Below are positions 14,824 to 23,480 of a stretch of 64,000 nt of DNA, in pieces. The stretch spans positions 83,610 through 147,609 of the forward strand of contig CAKUON010000007.1 of the NCBI GenBank assembly GCA_934668875.1. Reading direction: 5' to 3'. Source of the stretch: an uncultured Collinsella sp. Lineage in GTDB: Bacteria; Actinomycetota; Coriobacteriia; Coriobacteriales; Coriobacteriaceae. The notes under the pieces are model-generated. The model worked only from the letters and a program-made list of their open reading frames with translations, was not told the DNA's origin and ran no database searches. The translations under genes and the position numbers were made by a program. The stretch's first letter is position 1, and every line of letters starts with the position of its first letter.

Positions 14824-15960
14824 CTACAGGGTTGAAACGAAGGTGGACAGGCGGCGGAGGCCTTCGTCTAGATCATGGTCGGAGACGCAGTAGCTTAGGC
14901 GGATGTGGCCTTCGGTGCCGAAGCAGTCGCCCGGGACTAGGGCTACGTTTGCCTCTTTGATGGCTTTGATGCAGAAGGCTTCGCTGGTTAGGCCGAACTT
15001 TTTGATGCTCGGGAAAGCGTAGAAGGCTCCTGCGGGCTCTACTGCGTCGAGGCCCATGGCGTCCAAGGCCGCGAGCACGCGCTTGCGACGGGCTCGGTAG
15101 ACTTTGAGCATGGGGGTTGGGTCGACGGTCAGGGCTCGGGCCGCGGCGTCCATCTCGAAGGAGACGGCACTCGATACTAGGTATTGGTGAGCTTTTGCGA
15201 TCTCGGCGATGACGGGTGCCGCTGCTGCGAGCCAGCCCAGGCGCCAGCCGGTCATAGCCCAGGGCTTGGAGAAGCTCTCGATGACAACCGTCTGCTCACG
15301 CAGCTCCGGGTGACGCTGGGCAAAGCGCTCGTAGCCATCCACATAAACCAGGCGGTTGTATACGTCGTCGCAGACCACGTAGATGCCCGCCTCCTCCGCC
15401 ACGCGCGCCACGGCGTCGAGCGACGCCGTGTTGAGGATGCAACCCGTAGGATTGTTGGGCGAGCAGATGACGATGGCCTTGGTCGCCGGCGTCACGTAAG
15501 CACGAAGTGCGTCTTCGTCAATCTGGAATTGCGCAGGCTCCGTATCCAAAAAGACCGCCTTGGCGTGATTGGCCACGACGATGCTCTCGTACAGGCCAAA
15601 GGCCGGCGTGGGAATAATGACCTCGTCGCCTGGGTTGAGCATAGCCATGAATGCTGCCGACAGGGCCTCGGTCGCACCGTCGGTCAGGATGACCTCATCG
15701 GCGGAAAACGTAAGGCCCGCGTCCCCCATGTAGGCAGATAACGCCTCACGCAGGGCGGGGCGCCCGTTGTTGGGCGGATAGTGCGTGTCACCGCGGTCCA
15801 GTGCGGCGGTCACCTCGGCGCTAATCACATCGGGCGTGGGAAAATCGGGCTCGCCAAGCGCAAGCGCGATGCACCCCGGGTGCTGGGCGGCGAGCGCGTT
15901 GATTCGGCGGATACCGGAGGGCTTGAGCGTGGCAAGCGAGGTATTCATGGGCAGTCGCAT
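14824..15960 (-). CDS. PLP-dependent class I/II aminotransferase
   Basis: 378 residues. Fold-type I signatures are clear: SPNNPTGCIL (substrate side), CDDVYNRLVY, and the PLP lysine in ESFSKPWAMTGWRLGW. The C-terminal Arg motif is in EGHIRLSYC. Family members transfer amino groups between aspartate, aromatic or other amino acids and 2-oxoacids; the exact substrate cannot be told from sequence. The ATG at 15960 has GAAAGGAAC just upstream. Monocistronic, read toward family A copy 2, divergent from the gene at 16054. Confidence 0.85.
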   Translation of the reverse strand: MRLPMNTSLATLKPSGIRRINALAAQHPGCIALALGEPDFPTPDVISAEVTAALDRGDTHYPPNNGRPALREALSAYMGDAGLTFSADEVILTDGATEALSAAFMAMLNPGDEVIIPTPAFGLYESIVVANHAKAVFLDTEPAQFQIDEDALRAYVTPATKAIVICSPNNPTGCILNTASLDAVARVAEEAGIYVVCDDVYNRLVYVDGYERFAQRHPELREQTVVIESFSKPWAMTGWRLGWLAAAAPVIAEIAKAHQYLVSSAVSFEMDAAARALTVDPTPMLKVYRARRKRVLAALDAMGLDAVEPAGAFYAFPSIKKFGLTSEAFCIKAIKEANVALVPGDCFGTEGHIRLSYCVSDHDLDEGLRRLSTFVSTL

Positions 15961-16053
15961 GGCGTTCCTTTCGTAAGGGTTGCACTAGGATAGCGCGGCG
16001 GGGCGCCGCCAGACGGTGTAACCTAAACGGAAACGGACTGGAAAGGAGATGGC

Positions 16054-16713
16054 ATGGAGGCGAACCAGCAGGCCAATAAGCCAAAAACGCTGCAGAAGAT
16101 CGCATACGTCAGTATTCCCGATAGCACCGATCTTGAGTTTTTGCTCTGGGACCTTCAGGATGCCATCGCAGCCTACGCGCAGCTTTCCGGCACCGCACTC
16201 CCCCATCCAGTCGACTTGAAGGCGAATAGCGCCGATACTGCCGACGGCATCGTGCTCGCCGTTGAGGATACGCCCGTTGACGAGGCAGTGGCAGACATCG
16301 CCAAAGCGCTCGATCGCTTTGGCGATACGGGAACGCGCGTCTATGTCGTCGTTCAAGCCGCCTGCGAGCGAACCGAGGGGGCGTGCATGCTCATCGAGCG
16401 CTTGCGCCAAGCTTGCGAACTCCGTAGGCTAACGTGGTGCGGCGGCGTTATCGCCTGCACCGGCAGCGGCATCGCGGCGCTTCGCCATTCCCCGCGCATG
16501 GGACTCCTGCGTCGGCCTTTTTCCGAAGCGACGGATAAGCTGGTGGGCGCCGTGCGCATGGGGTGCTCGGTTGAACATGCGCAGCTGCTCGGCGGCGGAA
16601 ATGCCAGTAGCGTCGACACCGACGGCATGGTGCACGTCAAGCCCGCCGTGCCCGCACCAATCTGGCGCGCCATCATCAAACGCCTCGGCGCCCATGCTCA
16701 ATCAAATATCTAA
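16054..16713 (+). CDS. Hypothetical protein, possibly flavodoxin-like
   Basis: 219 residues, not confidently recognised. Alternating hydrophobic strands (KIAYVSI, GIVLAVED, RVYVVVQA) and the glycine-rich GGVIACTGSG give the look of an alpha/beta sandwich. The pattern VYVVVQA..........LRRLTWCGGV resembles uncharacterised NADPH-dependent FMN-reductase-like proteins of gut bacteria. No signal peptide or membrane helix. The ATG has GGAAAGGAGAT upstream. Divergent from the aminotransferase, sharing a 93-bp gap that should hold both promoters. Confidence 0.6.
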   Translation: MEANQQANKPKTLQKIAYVSIPDSTDLEFLLWDLQDAIAAYAQLSGTALPHPVDLKANSADTADGIVLAVEDTPVDEAVADIAKALDRFGDTGTRVYVVVQAACERTEGACMLIERLRQACELRRLTWCGGVIACTGSGIAALRHSPRMGLLRRPFSEATDKLVGAVRMGCSVEHAQLLGGGNASSVDTDGMVHVKPAVPAPIWRAIIKRLGAHAQSNI

Positions 16714-16970
16714 ATTAGAGAGCGGTCCAGTCAACGGCTTCGCGCCAGCGCTCAATAAGGCGCTCCAGGTGCCATGACTCGATTGTTCAAGGAAAAACAT
16801 ACTCAACCCCTATTGTACAAGGCAATGGTGGAGCGCACCTTTTCCCTTAAAACCCAGGGTTTCGAGCATGTGAAACCTTGAATTGCCCTATATATTTGTA
16901 TAGGTAAAGAGGGTAAAGCTCTGTTCCTTAAACTTCACTTGTTCATGTCATCGCTACAAGCTGGAAGTTA

Positions 16971-17660
16971 TTAAACAGCAATCATCGCCCCTACTGCGTT
17001 ATAGATAATATGGAGCACAACTGAGCCCCATAAACAATTTGTTCTTTTATACACTGCATCACAAAAAAAGTGCAAAGCCAGAAGGGAGATCACATACTCT
17101 ACCGGCAACACATCAAAATATAGCTTTCCAATAATTACCCATCTTACCGGGTAATGTATCGAAAGAAAAAGAACCGAATTGATAATACCAACTATCCACT
17201 GGTTTCTTATCAATCCTGACAATCTTGTTTGAATGTATCCCCTAAATATAATTTCTTCTTCGAGAGCAGCGAAGAAGAAAATGATCCAGTTTATCAATAA
17301 GGGCTCCATAAACGATATGGATTTCCCTTGTGCCTTAAACAGCACCGTTTGTATAGCAAGCAGAAAAATTCCACCAATAACACCTAGAATAATGCTGTTT
17401 TTTAGCTTATCGGTGTTAATTCCAACACTGTCTATTTTCTGTTTGTTGTAATGGAAAAAGCATGCGAAAAGTAAAATCAAGACAAGAGGAATCCAAACTT
17501 GTGACAGATTTAATATGAGCACGCTTGTATTTGTTGTATAAAGCCAGCCATGAAAAAATGCACTGCCCATTATGAGGCAATATACGGTAATTGCTTTTAT
17601 ACCATCTTTTTTTTCATACTCCAGTAGGTTGTTTTTATACTTTTCACTTGTCCACTCCAT
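16971..17660 (-). CDS. CPBP-family intramembrane metalloprotease (CAAX/Abi-like)
   Basis: 229 residues with about seven membrane helices. The motifs of the family are present: EEEIIFRGYIQTRL (Glu-Glu...Arg), LSIHYP (zinc His) and HIIYN (His/Asn) near the end. Relatives cleave or modify membrane proteins and some protect bacteriocin producers. The ATG at 17660 has GAGGAG upstream; the frame is open further to a TTG at 17720. Its base composition is strikingly AT-rich (many TTT, ATA, AAA codons) against GC-rich neighbours, and it stands where a DNA glycosylase gene is truncated, so recent acquisition is likely. Confidence 0.8.
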   Translation of the reverse strand: MEWTSEKYKNNLLEYEKKDGIKAITVYCLIMGSAFFHGWLYTTNTSVLILNLSQVWIPLVLILLFACFFHYNKQKIDSVGINTDKLKNSIILGVIGGIFLLAIQTVLFKAQGKSISFMEPLLINWIIFFFAALEEEIIFRGYIQTRLSGLIRNQWIVGIINSVLFLSIHYPVRWVIIGKLYFDVLPVEYVISLLALHFFCDAVYKRTNCLWGSVVLHIIYNAVGAMIAV

Positions 17661-17774
17661 CGATACTTCTCCTCTCCACAAATTTCGATTTGTCAATTCT
17701 GCGATGGTCTTCAGCTTCAACTTCTCACTATCTGGACTGACCAGGCTTTCTATTTCATGCTCAAATACTCCGTT

Positions 17775-17984
17775 TTAAGGTTCGCCCTCGTTGGGCGGCA
17801 CGGGCGCACCGAGGCACGCGGCCATCACGCGCCAAAAGCGGTTCTGGGGGTTACCGTAATAAAAGGCATTGGCGCGCGAAAGCACCGAAGGAAACGACCC
17901 GAGCACCAAAACGCGCGAACACTCGTCAAACACGGGCTCAAACCCATGCTCAATATGTTGATAGCCCTCGTCAGACGTTGCCAT
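17775..17984 (-). pseudogene. Truncated DNA-deoxyinosine glycosylase (N-terminal remnant)
   Basis: The 69-residue frame reads GFEPVFDECSRVLVLGSFPS, then FYYGNPQNRFWRVMAACLGA, the N-terminal half of the hypoxanthine/uracil-DNA glycosylase family (normally about 160 residues), then stops. Composition turns AT-rich right after the stop, where the CPBP segment begins. The missing second half includes the C-terminal part of the fold, so it is unlikely to be active. It follows the GH13 gene by 3 bp, which suggests it was once co-transcribed with it. Confidence 0.7.
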
Positions 17985-17987
17985 GGC

Positions 17988-19364
17988 CTAGGCCCTCAGC
18001 AGATAACGCACCTCGTAGGGCGCAAGCTCAAGGGAGCCCGCCAGCTCGACCGTGGGCACGCCGTCGCCAAGCAGGTCGACGAAGGAGCCGTTGAGTTCGC
18101 CGGCGGTGAAGGTATACCTCTCGTTCACGGCATTGACCGCCACGAGTACCGTCGCGTCGTCGCAGGCGCGCTCGAACAACAGCTGCTTGTTCTGGATCAC
18201 CACGTTGCGATAGGCACCGTAGTTGAGAGCACGGGCAGCCGCGTCGTCGGCCGAGCGAAGGTGCGCAAGCTGCGTGATGAACGCCGTCAGCTCGTTGGGC
18301 GCAGGCTCATTGAGCGCAGGTCGCAGCGCCCAGTCGCCATCGGGGCCACCCTTTTCGCCGGCAATTCCCCACTCGCTGCCATAGTAGACGCACGGGATGC
18401 CCGGCATGCCAAAGAGCATGCCATAAGCGGGGCGCAGACAGGACTTGTCCGTCAGGATGCTCGCCAGGCGCGGCACATCGTGGTTGTCGACAAACGACAG
18501 CAGATGTTTGCCGCGGTAGATGCACCAAGGGTCGCCGCCAAACTGACGGTGCAGCGAATGGGCGATCTCGAACATGTTGACCGAGTTAAAGCTGGAGTAC
18601 AGGCCCTTGTAGCACTCGTAGTTGGTGCAGGAGTCGAGCATCTCGTCGTTGACGATTTGGTTGTAGTCGCCGTGGAGCGTCTCGCCAATCAGCACAAAGT
18701 CGGGCTTGAGCTCACGGGTAAAAGTATGCAGGCGGCGCATAAAATCGCGATCGAGCATATAGGCAACGTCCAAGCGCAGGCCGTCGACGCCAAAGACCTC
18801 GGCCCAGCGACGCACGGACTCAAGCAGGTAATCGACCACGGCGGGGTTTTGTAGGTTGAGCTTCACGAGCTCAAAATGGCCCTCCCAGCCCTCATACCAA
18901 AAATCATCGCCGTAGCACGAGTCACCGTCAAAGCTGATATGGAACCAATCCTTGTAGGGCGAGTCCCACTTGCGCTCCTGAACATCGCGGAAGGCCCAAA
19001 AGCCGCGACCGACGTGGTTGAAGACGGCATCAAGCACCACGCGGATGCCATGGGCGTGCAGCGTCTCGCACACGGCGGCAAAGTCGGCATCCCCACCCAG
19101 GCGGCGGTCGATATGGCGCAGGCTGCGCGTATCGTAGCCGTGGCTATCAGACTCGAGCGGCGGGTTGATCAGCACAGCGCCAATACCGAGTTTTTGCAGG
19201 TAGTCGGCCCATTGGGCAATCTTCATGATGGGGGCATCGGGGTTAGGCGCGGCATTGGCAGCCTGGGCGAGCTCATCCTCGGCAACAGGCGCGGCGTTTT
19301 CGCGCGGGGCACCGCAAAAGCCCAGCGGATAGATCTGATAGAACGTCGTCTCGTATGCCCACAT
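17988..19364 (-). CDS. GH13 alpha-amylase family glycosidase
   Basis: 458 residues forming a GH13 barrel. The conserved regions are DAVFNHVG (region I), GLRLDVAYM with the nucleophile Asp (region II), LIGETLHG with the acid/base Glu (region III) and FVDNHDVPR with the transition-state Asp (region IV). There is no signal peptide, so it acts in the cytoplasm on imported maltodextrins or related glucans. The segment between regions I and II is long (WEGHFELVKLNLQNP), as in neopullulanase/cyclomaltodextrinase relatives. A MWAYETTFYQIYPLGF start is typical. Confidence 0.88.
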   Translation of the reverse strand: MWAYETTFYQIYPLGFCGAPRENAAPVAEDELAQAANAAPNPDAPIMKIAQWADYLQKLGIGAVLINPPLESDSHGYDTRSLRHIDRRLGGDADFAAVCETLHAHGIRVVLDAVFNHVGRGFWAFRDVQERKWDSPYKDWFHISFDGDSCYGDDFWYEGWEGHFELVKLNLQNPAVVDYLLESVRRWAEVFGVDGLRLDVAYMLDRDFMRRLHTFTRELKPDFVLIGETLHGDYNQIVNDEMLDSCTNYECYKGLYSSFNSVNMFEIAHSLHRQFGGDPWCIYRGKHLLSFVDNHDVPRLASILTDKSCLRPAYGMLFGMPGIPCVYYGSEWGIAGEKGGPDGDWALRPALNEPAPNELTAFITQLAHLRSADDAAARALNYGAYRNVVIQNKQLLFERACDDATVLVAVNAVNERYTFTAGELNGSFVDLLGDGVPTVELAGSLELAPYEVRYLLRA

Positions 19365-19464
19365 AGCAACCTCCCGGTAAGCTCAACACAACGACATCCA
19401 TTGTATGCCCAGCAGGGTAGCTATTTTGGGACGGGGCTCTTTTAGCTACCCCAGCCCCTTTCTA

Positions 19465-19531
19465 AGTTGCGGTGAAATACGGACTGTTTGCCGTGTTTAT
19501 TGGACCCAGCAGTCCGTATTCCACCGCAACT
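19465..19531. repeat. Inverted repeat, family E copy 1
   Basis: AGTTGCGGTGAAATACGGACTG (22 bp, positions 19465-19486) is repeated inverted at 19510-19531 with one mismatch, loop 23 nt. A second copy with the same arm sequence is at 57138-57204. It separates the MFS exporter stop from the GH13 start, on the 3' side of the exporter gene. Confidence 0.9.
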
Positions 19532-19546
19532 GATGAGGGGACGTGA

Positions 19547-20743
19547 TTAGGCGACGAGCTTTGCGCGGCGTATGGCCGGAAATAGCACCGTGATGGCGAG
19601 GATGACGCCCACGACGGTAATCGCCCCGCCCGCGAAGCCGATCCAGGCGATACCGGGGCCCGAAACCACGGCGCCGCCGATCGCGGTGCCCGTGCCGATA
19701 CCCAGATTGAACAGGCCCGAGAAGATCGACATGGCGACGGCCGACGAATCCGCCGGCGTGTACTTGATGAGCTCGGCCTGAAACGCCACGTTAAAGGCCG
19801 TGGAGCAGCAGCCCCATAGCGCGCAGACGGCAAGCACCGCCGCGAGCGACGATGTGGCCGGACCCATGAGCAGCAGAGCCACCGGCACGCCGGAAAGCGT
19901 GATCGCGAGAAACGGGAACCGGTGCCCGTCGAACAGGCGACCAAACAGCCAGCTGCCCACCAGACCAGAGCAGCCGAACGCCGTCAGCGTCATGGTAATA
20001 GCGCTTGCGTCGACGTGCGCAACCTGTGCCAGGAACGGCTCGATATAGCTGTAACCCGCATAATAGCCGGTTGCCATGAACACCGTGACCGCATAAAGCG
20101 CGATGAGGAACGGGTTCTTGAGCAGCTCGGGCAGTTGCTTAAGCGTAAAGCGCTCGCCCGCCGGCATGGCCGGGAACACGGCGGCCTGGTACACCACCGC
20201 AGCGGCAGAGAGGGCCCCGACCACGGCAAACGTCATACGCCAGCCCACGGCCAGGCCAATGGCGCGGCCGAGGGGCAGGCCAAAGATCTGCGCGATGGAC
20301 GAGCCCGTGGCGATCATGCTGATGGCGAGCGCCCCGTGGCGCGTGTCAACCAGGCGCGACGCCATGATCGAGGCGACCGACCAGAACACGGCATGCGCGC
20401 AGGCGACCACCAGGCGTGCGCAGACCAAGATGGGGTAGGTCGGCGCCACGGCGGACAGGAACTGGCCCAGCGAGAACACGGCAAGCACGCCGAGCAGCAT
20501 CCGCTTGAACTCAAAGCGCGAAGCGAACACCATGAGCGGCAACGACAGCAGCATGACGCCCCAGGCATAGACCGAGATCATGATGCCAGCTTGGGCCTCG
20601 GTGAGCGAAAACGATGCGGCGATGTCGGTCAGCAGGCCGATGGGCATGAACTCCGACGTGTTGAACACGAACGCGCAGCAGGTGAGCCCGATGAGCGGGA
20701 GCCACTGCTTGAGTGAGATGCCATCTTGTCTTGCCTGACTCAT
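19547..20743 (-). CDS. MFS exporter, DHA1 type (SotB/arabinose-efflux-like)
   Basis: About 398 residues with 12 predicted membrane helices. N-terminal FNTSEFMPIGLLTDIAASF and the loop FASRFEFKRMLLG after helix 2-3 match the sugar/purine efflux branch of the DHA1 family. Such proteins export sugars, nucleosides or drugs by proton antiport; the substrate is not readable. The ATG at 20743 is preferred over an upstream TTG because GGAG lies at the right distance. Monocistronic. Confidence 0.85.
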   Translation of the reverse strand: MSQARQDGISLKQWLPLIGLTCCAFVFNTSEFMPIGLLTDIAASFSLTEAQAGIMISVYAWGVMLLSLPLMVFASRFEFKRMLLGVLAVFSLGQFLSAVAPTYPILVCARLVVACAHAVFWSVASIMASRLVDTRHGALAISMIATGSSIAQIFGLPLGRAIGLAVGWRMTFAVVGALSAAAVVYQAAVFPAMPAGERFTLKQLPELLKNPFLIALYAVTVFMATGYYAGYSYIEPFLAQVAHVDASAITMTLTAFGCSGLVGSWLFGRLFDGHRFPFLAITLSGVPVALLLMGPATSSLAAVLAVCALWGCCSTAFNVAFQAELIKYTPADSSAVAMSIFSGLFNLGIGTGTAIGGAVVSGPGIAWIGFAGGAITVVGVILAITVLFPAIRRAKLVA

Positions 20744-20787
20744 ATATAACGTCTCCAATCATTTTGAGCGGAGGCGATTATATAGCA

Positions 20788-20825
20788 ACGGCCCCGCATC
20801 CGTCAGCAACAGATGCGGGGCCGCA
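20788..20825. terminator. Hairpin between feoAB and the MFS exporter
   Basis: GGCCCCGCATC...GATGCGGGGCC forms a strong stem of at least 11 bp about 40 bp past the feoAB stop. The following minus-strand sequence (GTTGCTATATAA) is only moderately T-rich, so termination strength is uncertain. Confidence 0.55.
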
Positions 20826-20863
20826 ATCAACTCGATATGCAGAGGTTACGCCGTCAATAATAG

Positions 20864-23224
20864 TTAAGCCAACCCCAGCAATATACCCGCCGAATGCACG
20901 ACAAATGCCACGATCCAGGCGACCGTCACTTGAAACGCGAACACGGCAACGGCATAGCGCGCACCCAGCTCGCTCTTGACGGCGCCGATGGCAGCCACGC
21001 AGGGCGGGTACAGCAACGTAAAGACCAGGAACACGTAGGCGGTAAACGGCGAAAACATGGTCGACAGTGCCGCGGGCGAGGTTGCACCCAAAAGCACGGT
21101 GAGGGTCGAGATGACACTCTCCTTGGCAATAAGTCCGGTGACGAGCGCCGTCGACGCACGCCAGTCGCCAAAGCCGAGCGGCGCCAGCAGCGGAGCGATA
21201 ATGCTGCCCAGACCGGCAAGCAGACTCTGCGACTGATCGGCGACCACATTAAAGCGGATATCGAACGTCTGGAGGAACCAGATGACCACGGTAGCGGCAA
21301 AGATAATGGTAAAGGCCTTGGTAATAAAGTCCTTGGCCTTATCCCATGCCAGCATCACCGTCGTCTTGACGCTCGGCAGGCGGTAATTGGGAAGCTCCAT
21401 GATAAACGGCACCGGGTCACCCTTAAATGCCGTGCGATTGAGCACCAAAGCCGCGATGCAACCGACCGCAATGCCAATCAGATAGAGCGAGACCATGGCG
21501 GGAACCGTCGCCTGCGGGAAAAACGCCCCACACAGCAGACCGTAGACCGGCAACTTGGCCGAACAGCTCATGAACGGCGTGAGCATGACCGTCATCTTGC
21601 GGTCGTGCTCGGATGGGAGCGTACGGGTCGACATGATAGCCGGCACGGTGCAGCCAAAACCGACGAGCATAGGCACGAAGCTGCGACCCGACAGGCCAAA
21701 GCGACGCAGCACTTTATCCATGACAAAGGCCACGCGCGCCATGTAGCCGGAGTCTTCCAGAATGGAGAGGAACAAAAAGAGCACGACGATAATCGGCAGG
21801 AAGGTTAGCACGCTGCCCACGCCCGTAAGCACACCGTCGACAGCCAGCGAGCGCACCACGTCGTTGGTGCCGAACGCCTTGAGGCCCGCATCGGCCGAGG
21901 CGATGATGGCAGCGATGCCGTCCTCCATAAGTCCCTGCAACGCCGCGCCGATCACGCCAAACGTCAGCCAAAAGACGAGACCCATGATCACCAGGAACGC
22001 CGGAATGGCCGTGTAGCGACCCGTCAGGATGCGGTCGATCTTGACGGAGCGCACGTGCTCGCGGCTCTCGTGCGGCTTGACGACGCAGCGCCCACACACG
22101 TCGCCGATAAAGCTAAAGCGCATATCGGCCAGCGCGGACAGGCGGTCAGTGTCGGCCTCGCCCTCCATCTGGGTAATGATGTGCTCGATAGCGTCGAGCT
22201 CGTTGCGATCCAGGTGAAGCGCCTCGGTCACCAGCTCGTCGCCCTCAACCAGTTTGGTCGCCGCAAAACGCACCGGAATGTGCGCCGTCGCAGCATGGTC
22301 CTCGATAAGGTTGGCGATGCCGTGAATGCAGCGATGCAGCGCGCCGCCGTCTGGACCATCGGGCGCGCAGAAGTCCAGGCGACCGGGGCGCTCGCGGAAC
22401 CGCGCCACGTGCAAGGCATGATCCACCAACTCGCCAATACCCTCGTTGCGGGCAGCGCTAATGGGAACAACAGGCACGCCCAGCAGGCTCTCGAGCAGGT
22501 TGACGTCCACGGCGCCGCCGTTGGCCGTCACCTCGTCCATCATGTTGAGCGCGATGACCATGGGACGATCGAGCTCCATGAGCTGCAGCGTCAGGTACAG
22601 GTTACGCTCGATGTTGGTGGCGTCGATGATGTCGATGATGGCGTCCGGGCGCTCGTCGAGAATGAACTGACGGCTCACGACCTCTTCGCCCGTGTACGGC
22701 GACAACGAGTAAATACCGGGCAAGTCGGTAACGCTCGCCTCGGGGTGGTTACGGATAGTGCCGTCCTTGCGGTCGACCGTCACGCCGGGAAAGTTACCGA
22801 CATGCTGGTTGGAGCCCGTCAGCTGGTTGAATAACGTGGTCTTGCCGCAGTTTTGGTTGCCGGCGAGGGCAAAGTGCAGCGGCGCGCCCTCGGGCACGGC
22901 CGTCTTTGCCGCACGGGGCGAATACGTCCCCTCGCCCAGGGCCGGATGCTCCGTCGTGCCGATTGCAGCGTTAGCGCGCGGACCCATGTCGGTATCGTGA
23001 ATGCCCTCGAGCTCAATGCGGGCGGCATCGTCCTTACGTAGCGTCAGCTCATAGCCGCGCAGGCGAATCTCGAGCGGGTCGCCCATGGGGGCGTACTTCA
23101 TCATGGTGACTTCGGTGCCCGGCGTTAGACCCATGTCCAAAATATGCTGTCGGAGTGCCTGATCGTCCGATGCCACCGATGCGACAACGGCGTCCTTTCC
23201 GATCTCGAGTGTATCGAGCTTCAC
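20864..23224 (-). CDS. feoB: Ferrous iron transporter, FeoA-FeoB fusion
   Basis: 786 residues. Residues 1-74 form a FeoA-type SH3-like domain (LRQHILDMGLTPGTEVTMMK). They are joined by a linker to the FeoB G domain with P-loop GNQNCGKTT (122-130), VTDLPGIYSLSPYTGEE (switch II) and NMMDE (G4). The membrane part has about nine helices with the Gate motifs (GFGCTVPAIMSTRTL, CSAKLPVYG). It imports Fe2+ under anaerobic conditions. FeoA is usually a separate protein; here it is fused at the N-terminus. Upstream DtxR-like boxes suggest repression by iron. Confidence 0.95.
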   Translation of the reverse strand: MKLDTLEIGKDAVVASVASDDQALRQHILDMGLTPGTEVTMMKYAPMGDPLEIRLRGYELTLRKDDAARIELEGIHDTDMGPRANAAIGTTEHPALGEGTYSPRAAKTAVPEGAPLHFALAGNQNCGKTTLFNQLTGSNQHVGNFPGVTVDRKDGTIRNHPEASVTDLPGIYSLSPYTGEEVVSRQFILDERPDAIIDIIDATNIERNLYLTLQLMELDRPMVIALNMMDEVTANGGAVDVNLLESLLGVPVVPISAARNEGIGELVDHALHVARFRERPGRLDFCAPDGPDGGALHRCIHGIANLIEDHAATAHIPVRFAATKLVEGDELVTEALHLDRNELDAIEHIITQMEGEADTDRLSALADMRFSFIGDVCGRCVVKPHESREHVRSVKIDRILTGRYTAIPAFLVIMGLVFWLTFGVIGAALQGLMEDGIAAIIASADAGLKAFGTNDVVRSLAVDGVLTGVGSVLTFLPIIVVLFLFLSILEDSGYMARVAFVMDKVLRRFGLSGRSFVPMLVGFGCTVPAIMSTRTLPSEHDRKMTVMLTPFMSCSAKLPVYGLLCGAFFPQATVPAMVSLYLIGIAVGCIAALVLNRTAFKGDPVPFIMELPNYRLPSVKTTVMLAWDKAKDFITKAFTIIFAATVVIWFLQTFDIRFNVVADQSQSLLAGLGSIIAPLLAPLGFGDWRASTALVTGLIAKESVISTLTVLLGATSPAALSTMFSPFTAYVFLVFTLLYPPCVAAIGAVKSELGARYAVAVFAFQVTVAWIVAFVVHSAGILLGLA

Positions 23225-23265
23225 GTCCGTGTTCCTCCCCCGGCGCCCACAGGGCGTTGCATTTT

Positions 23266-23300
23266 GTTTACCTTGGCTAACCGTTTGCCATGGCTAACCA
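23266..23300 (-). promoter_or_regulatory. Tandem DtxR/IdeR-like iron boxes upstream of feoAB
   Basis: GGTTAGCCATGGCAAAC and GGTTAGCCAAGGTAAAC stand 18 bp apart on the minus strand. Each resembles the DtxR/IdeR operator (TTAGGTTAGSCTAACCTAA), the first having a CCATGG centre. They start just downstream of the -10 box at 23314-23319, where a bound repressor would block transcription. The regulator itself is not in the window. Confidence 0.55.
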
Positions 23301-23313
23301 ATTGTAACCATGC

Positions 23314-23343
23314 ATCATAGCGCGAACACGCAACGACGTTCAA
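23314..23343 (-). promoter_or_regulatory. Promoter of feoAB
   Basis: Minus strand TTGAAC (23343-23338) and TATGAT (23319-23314), spacer 18 bp, followed at once by the iron-box repeats. Confidence 0.6.
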
Positions 23344-23353
23344 TCAACAGATT

Positions 23354-23382
23354 GGTGCAAGGGGGACGGATTACTTTGCGCC
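23354..23382. repeat. Small palindrome, family F (GGGGACR type)
   Basis: GGTGCAAGGGGGACGG followed by ATTACTTTGCGCC. It matches the copy at 57208-57240 almost base for base in inverted orientation. It lies 38 bp from the -35 box of feoAB. Confidence 0.7.
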
Positions 23383-23397
23383 GAGCCCTTGAGAGCT

Positions 23398-23480
23398 AGG
23401 ACGATGCCGATGTCTTGGGACCGACAGCAAAAGCCCGCCAGAGCGGCAAGTGGTTACGGCGTTTGGTAAAACGCCGTAAC
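23398..23480 (-). repeat. Repeat module C copy 1 plus tetraloop hairpin after the esterase gene
   Basis: GCCGATGTCTTGGGACCGAC and AGCAAAAGCCCGCCAGAGCG (23405-23445) recur at 59031-59061 with few changes. They are followed by a perfect 12-bp hairpin with loop GGTA (23453-23480) whose apex CGTTTGGTAAAACG matches the hairpin apexes of family B. The hairpin touches the stop codon of the esterase gene, so on the minus strand it is the first structure in the 3' UTR. Confidence 0.75.
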
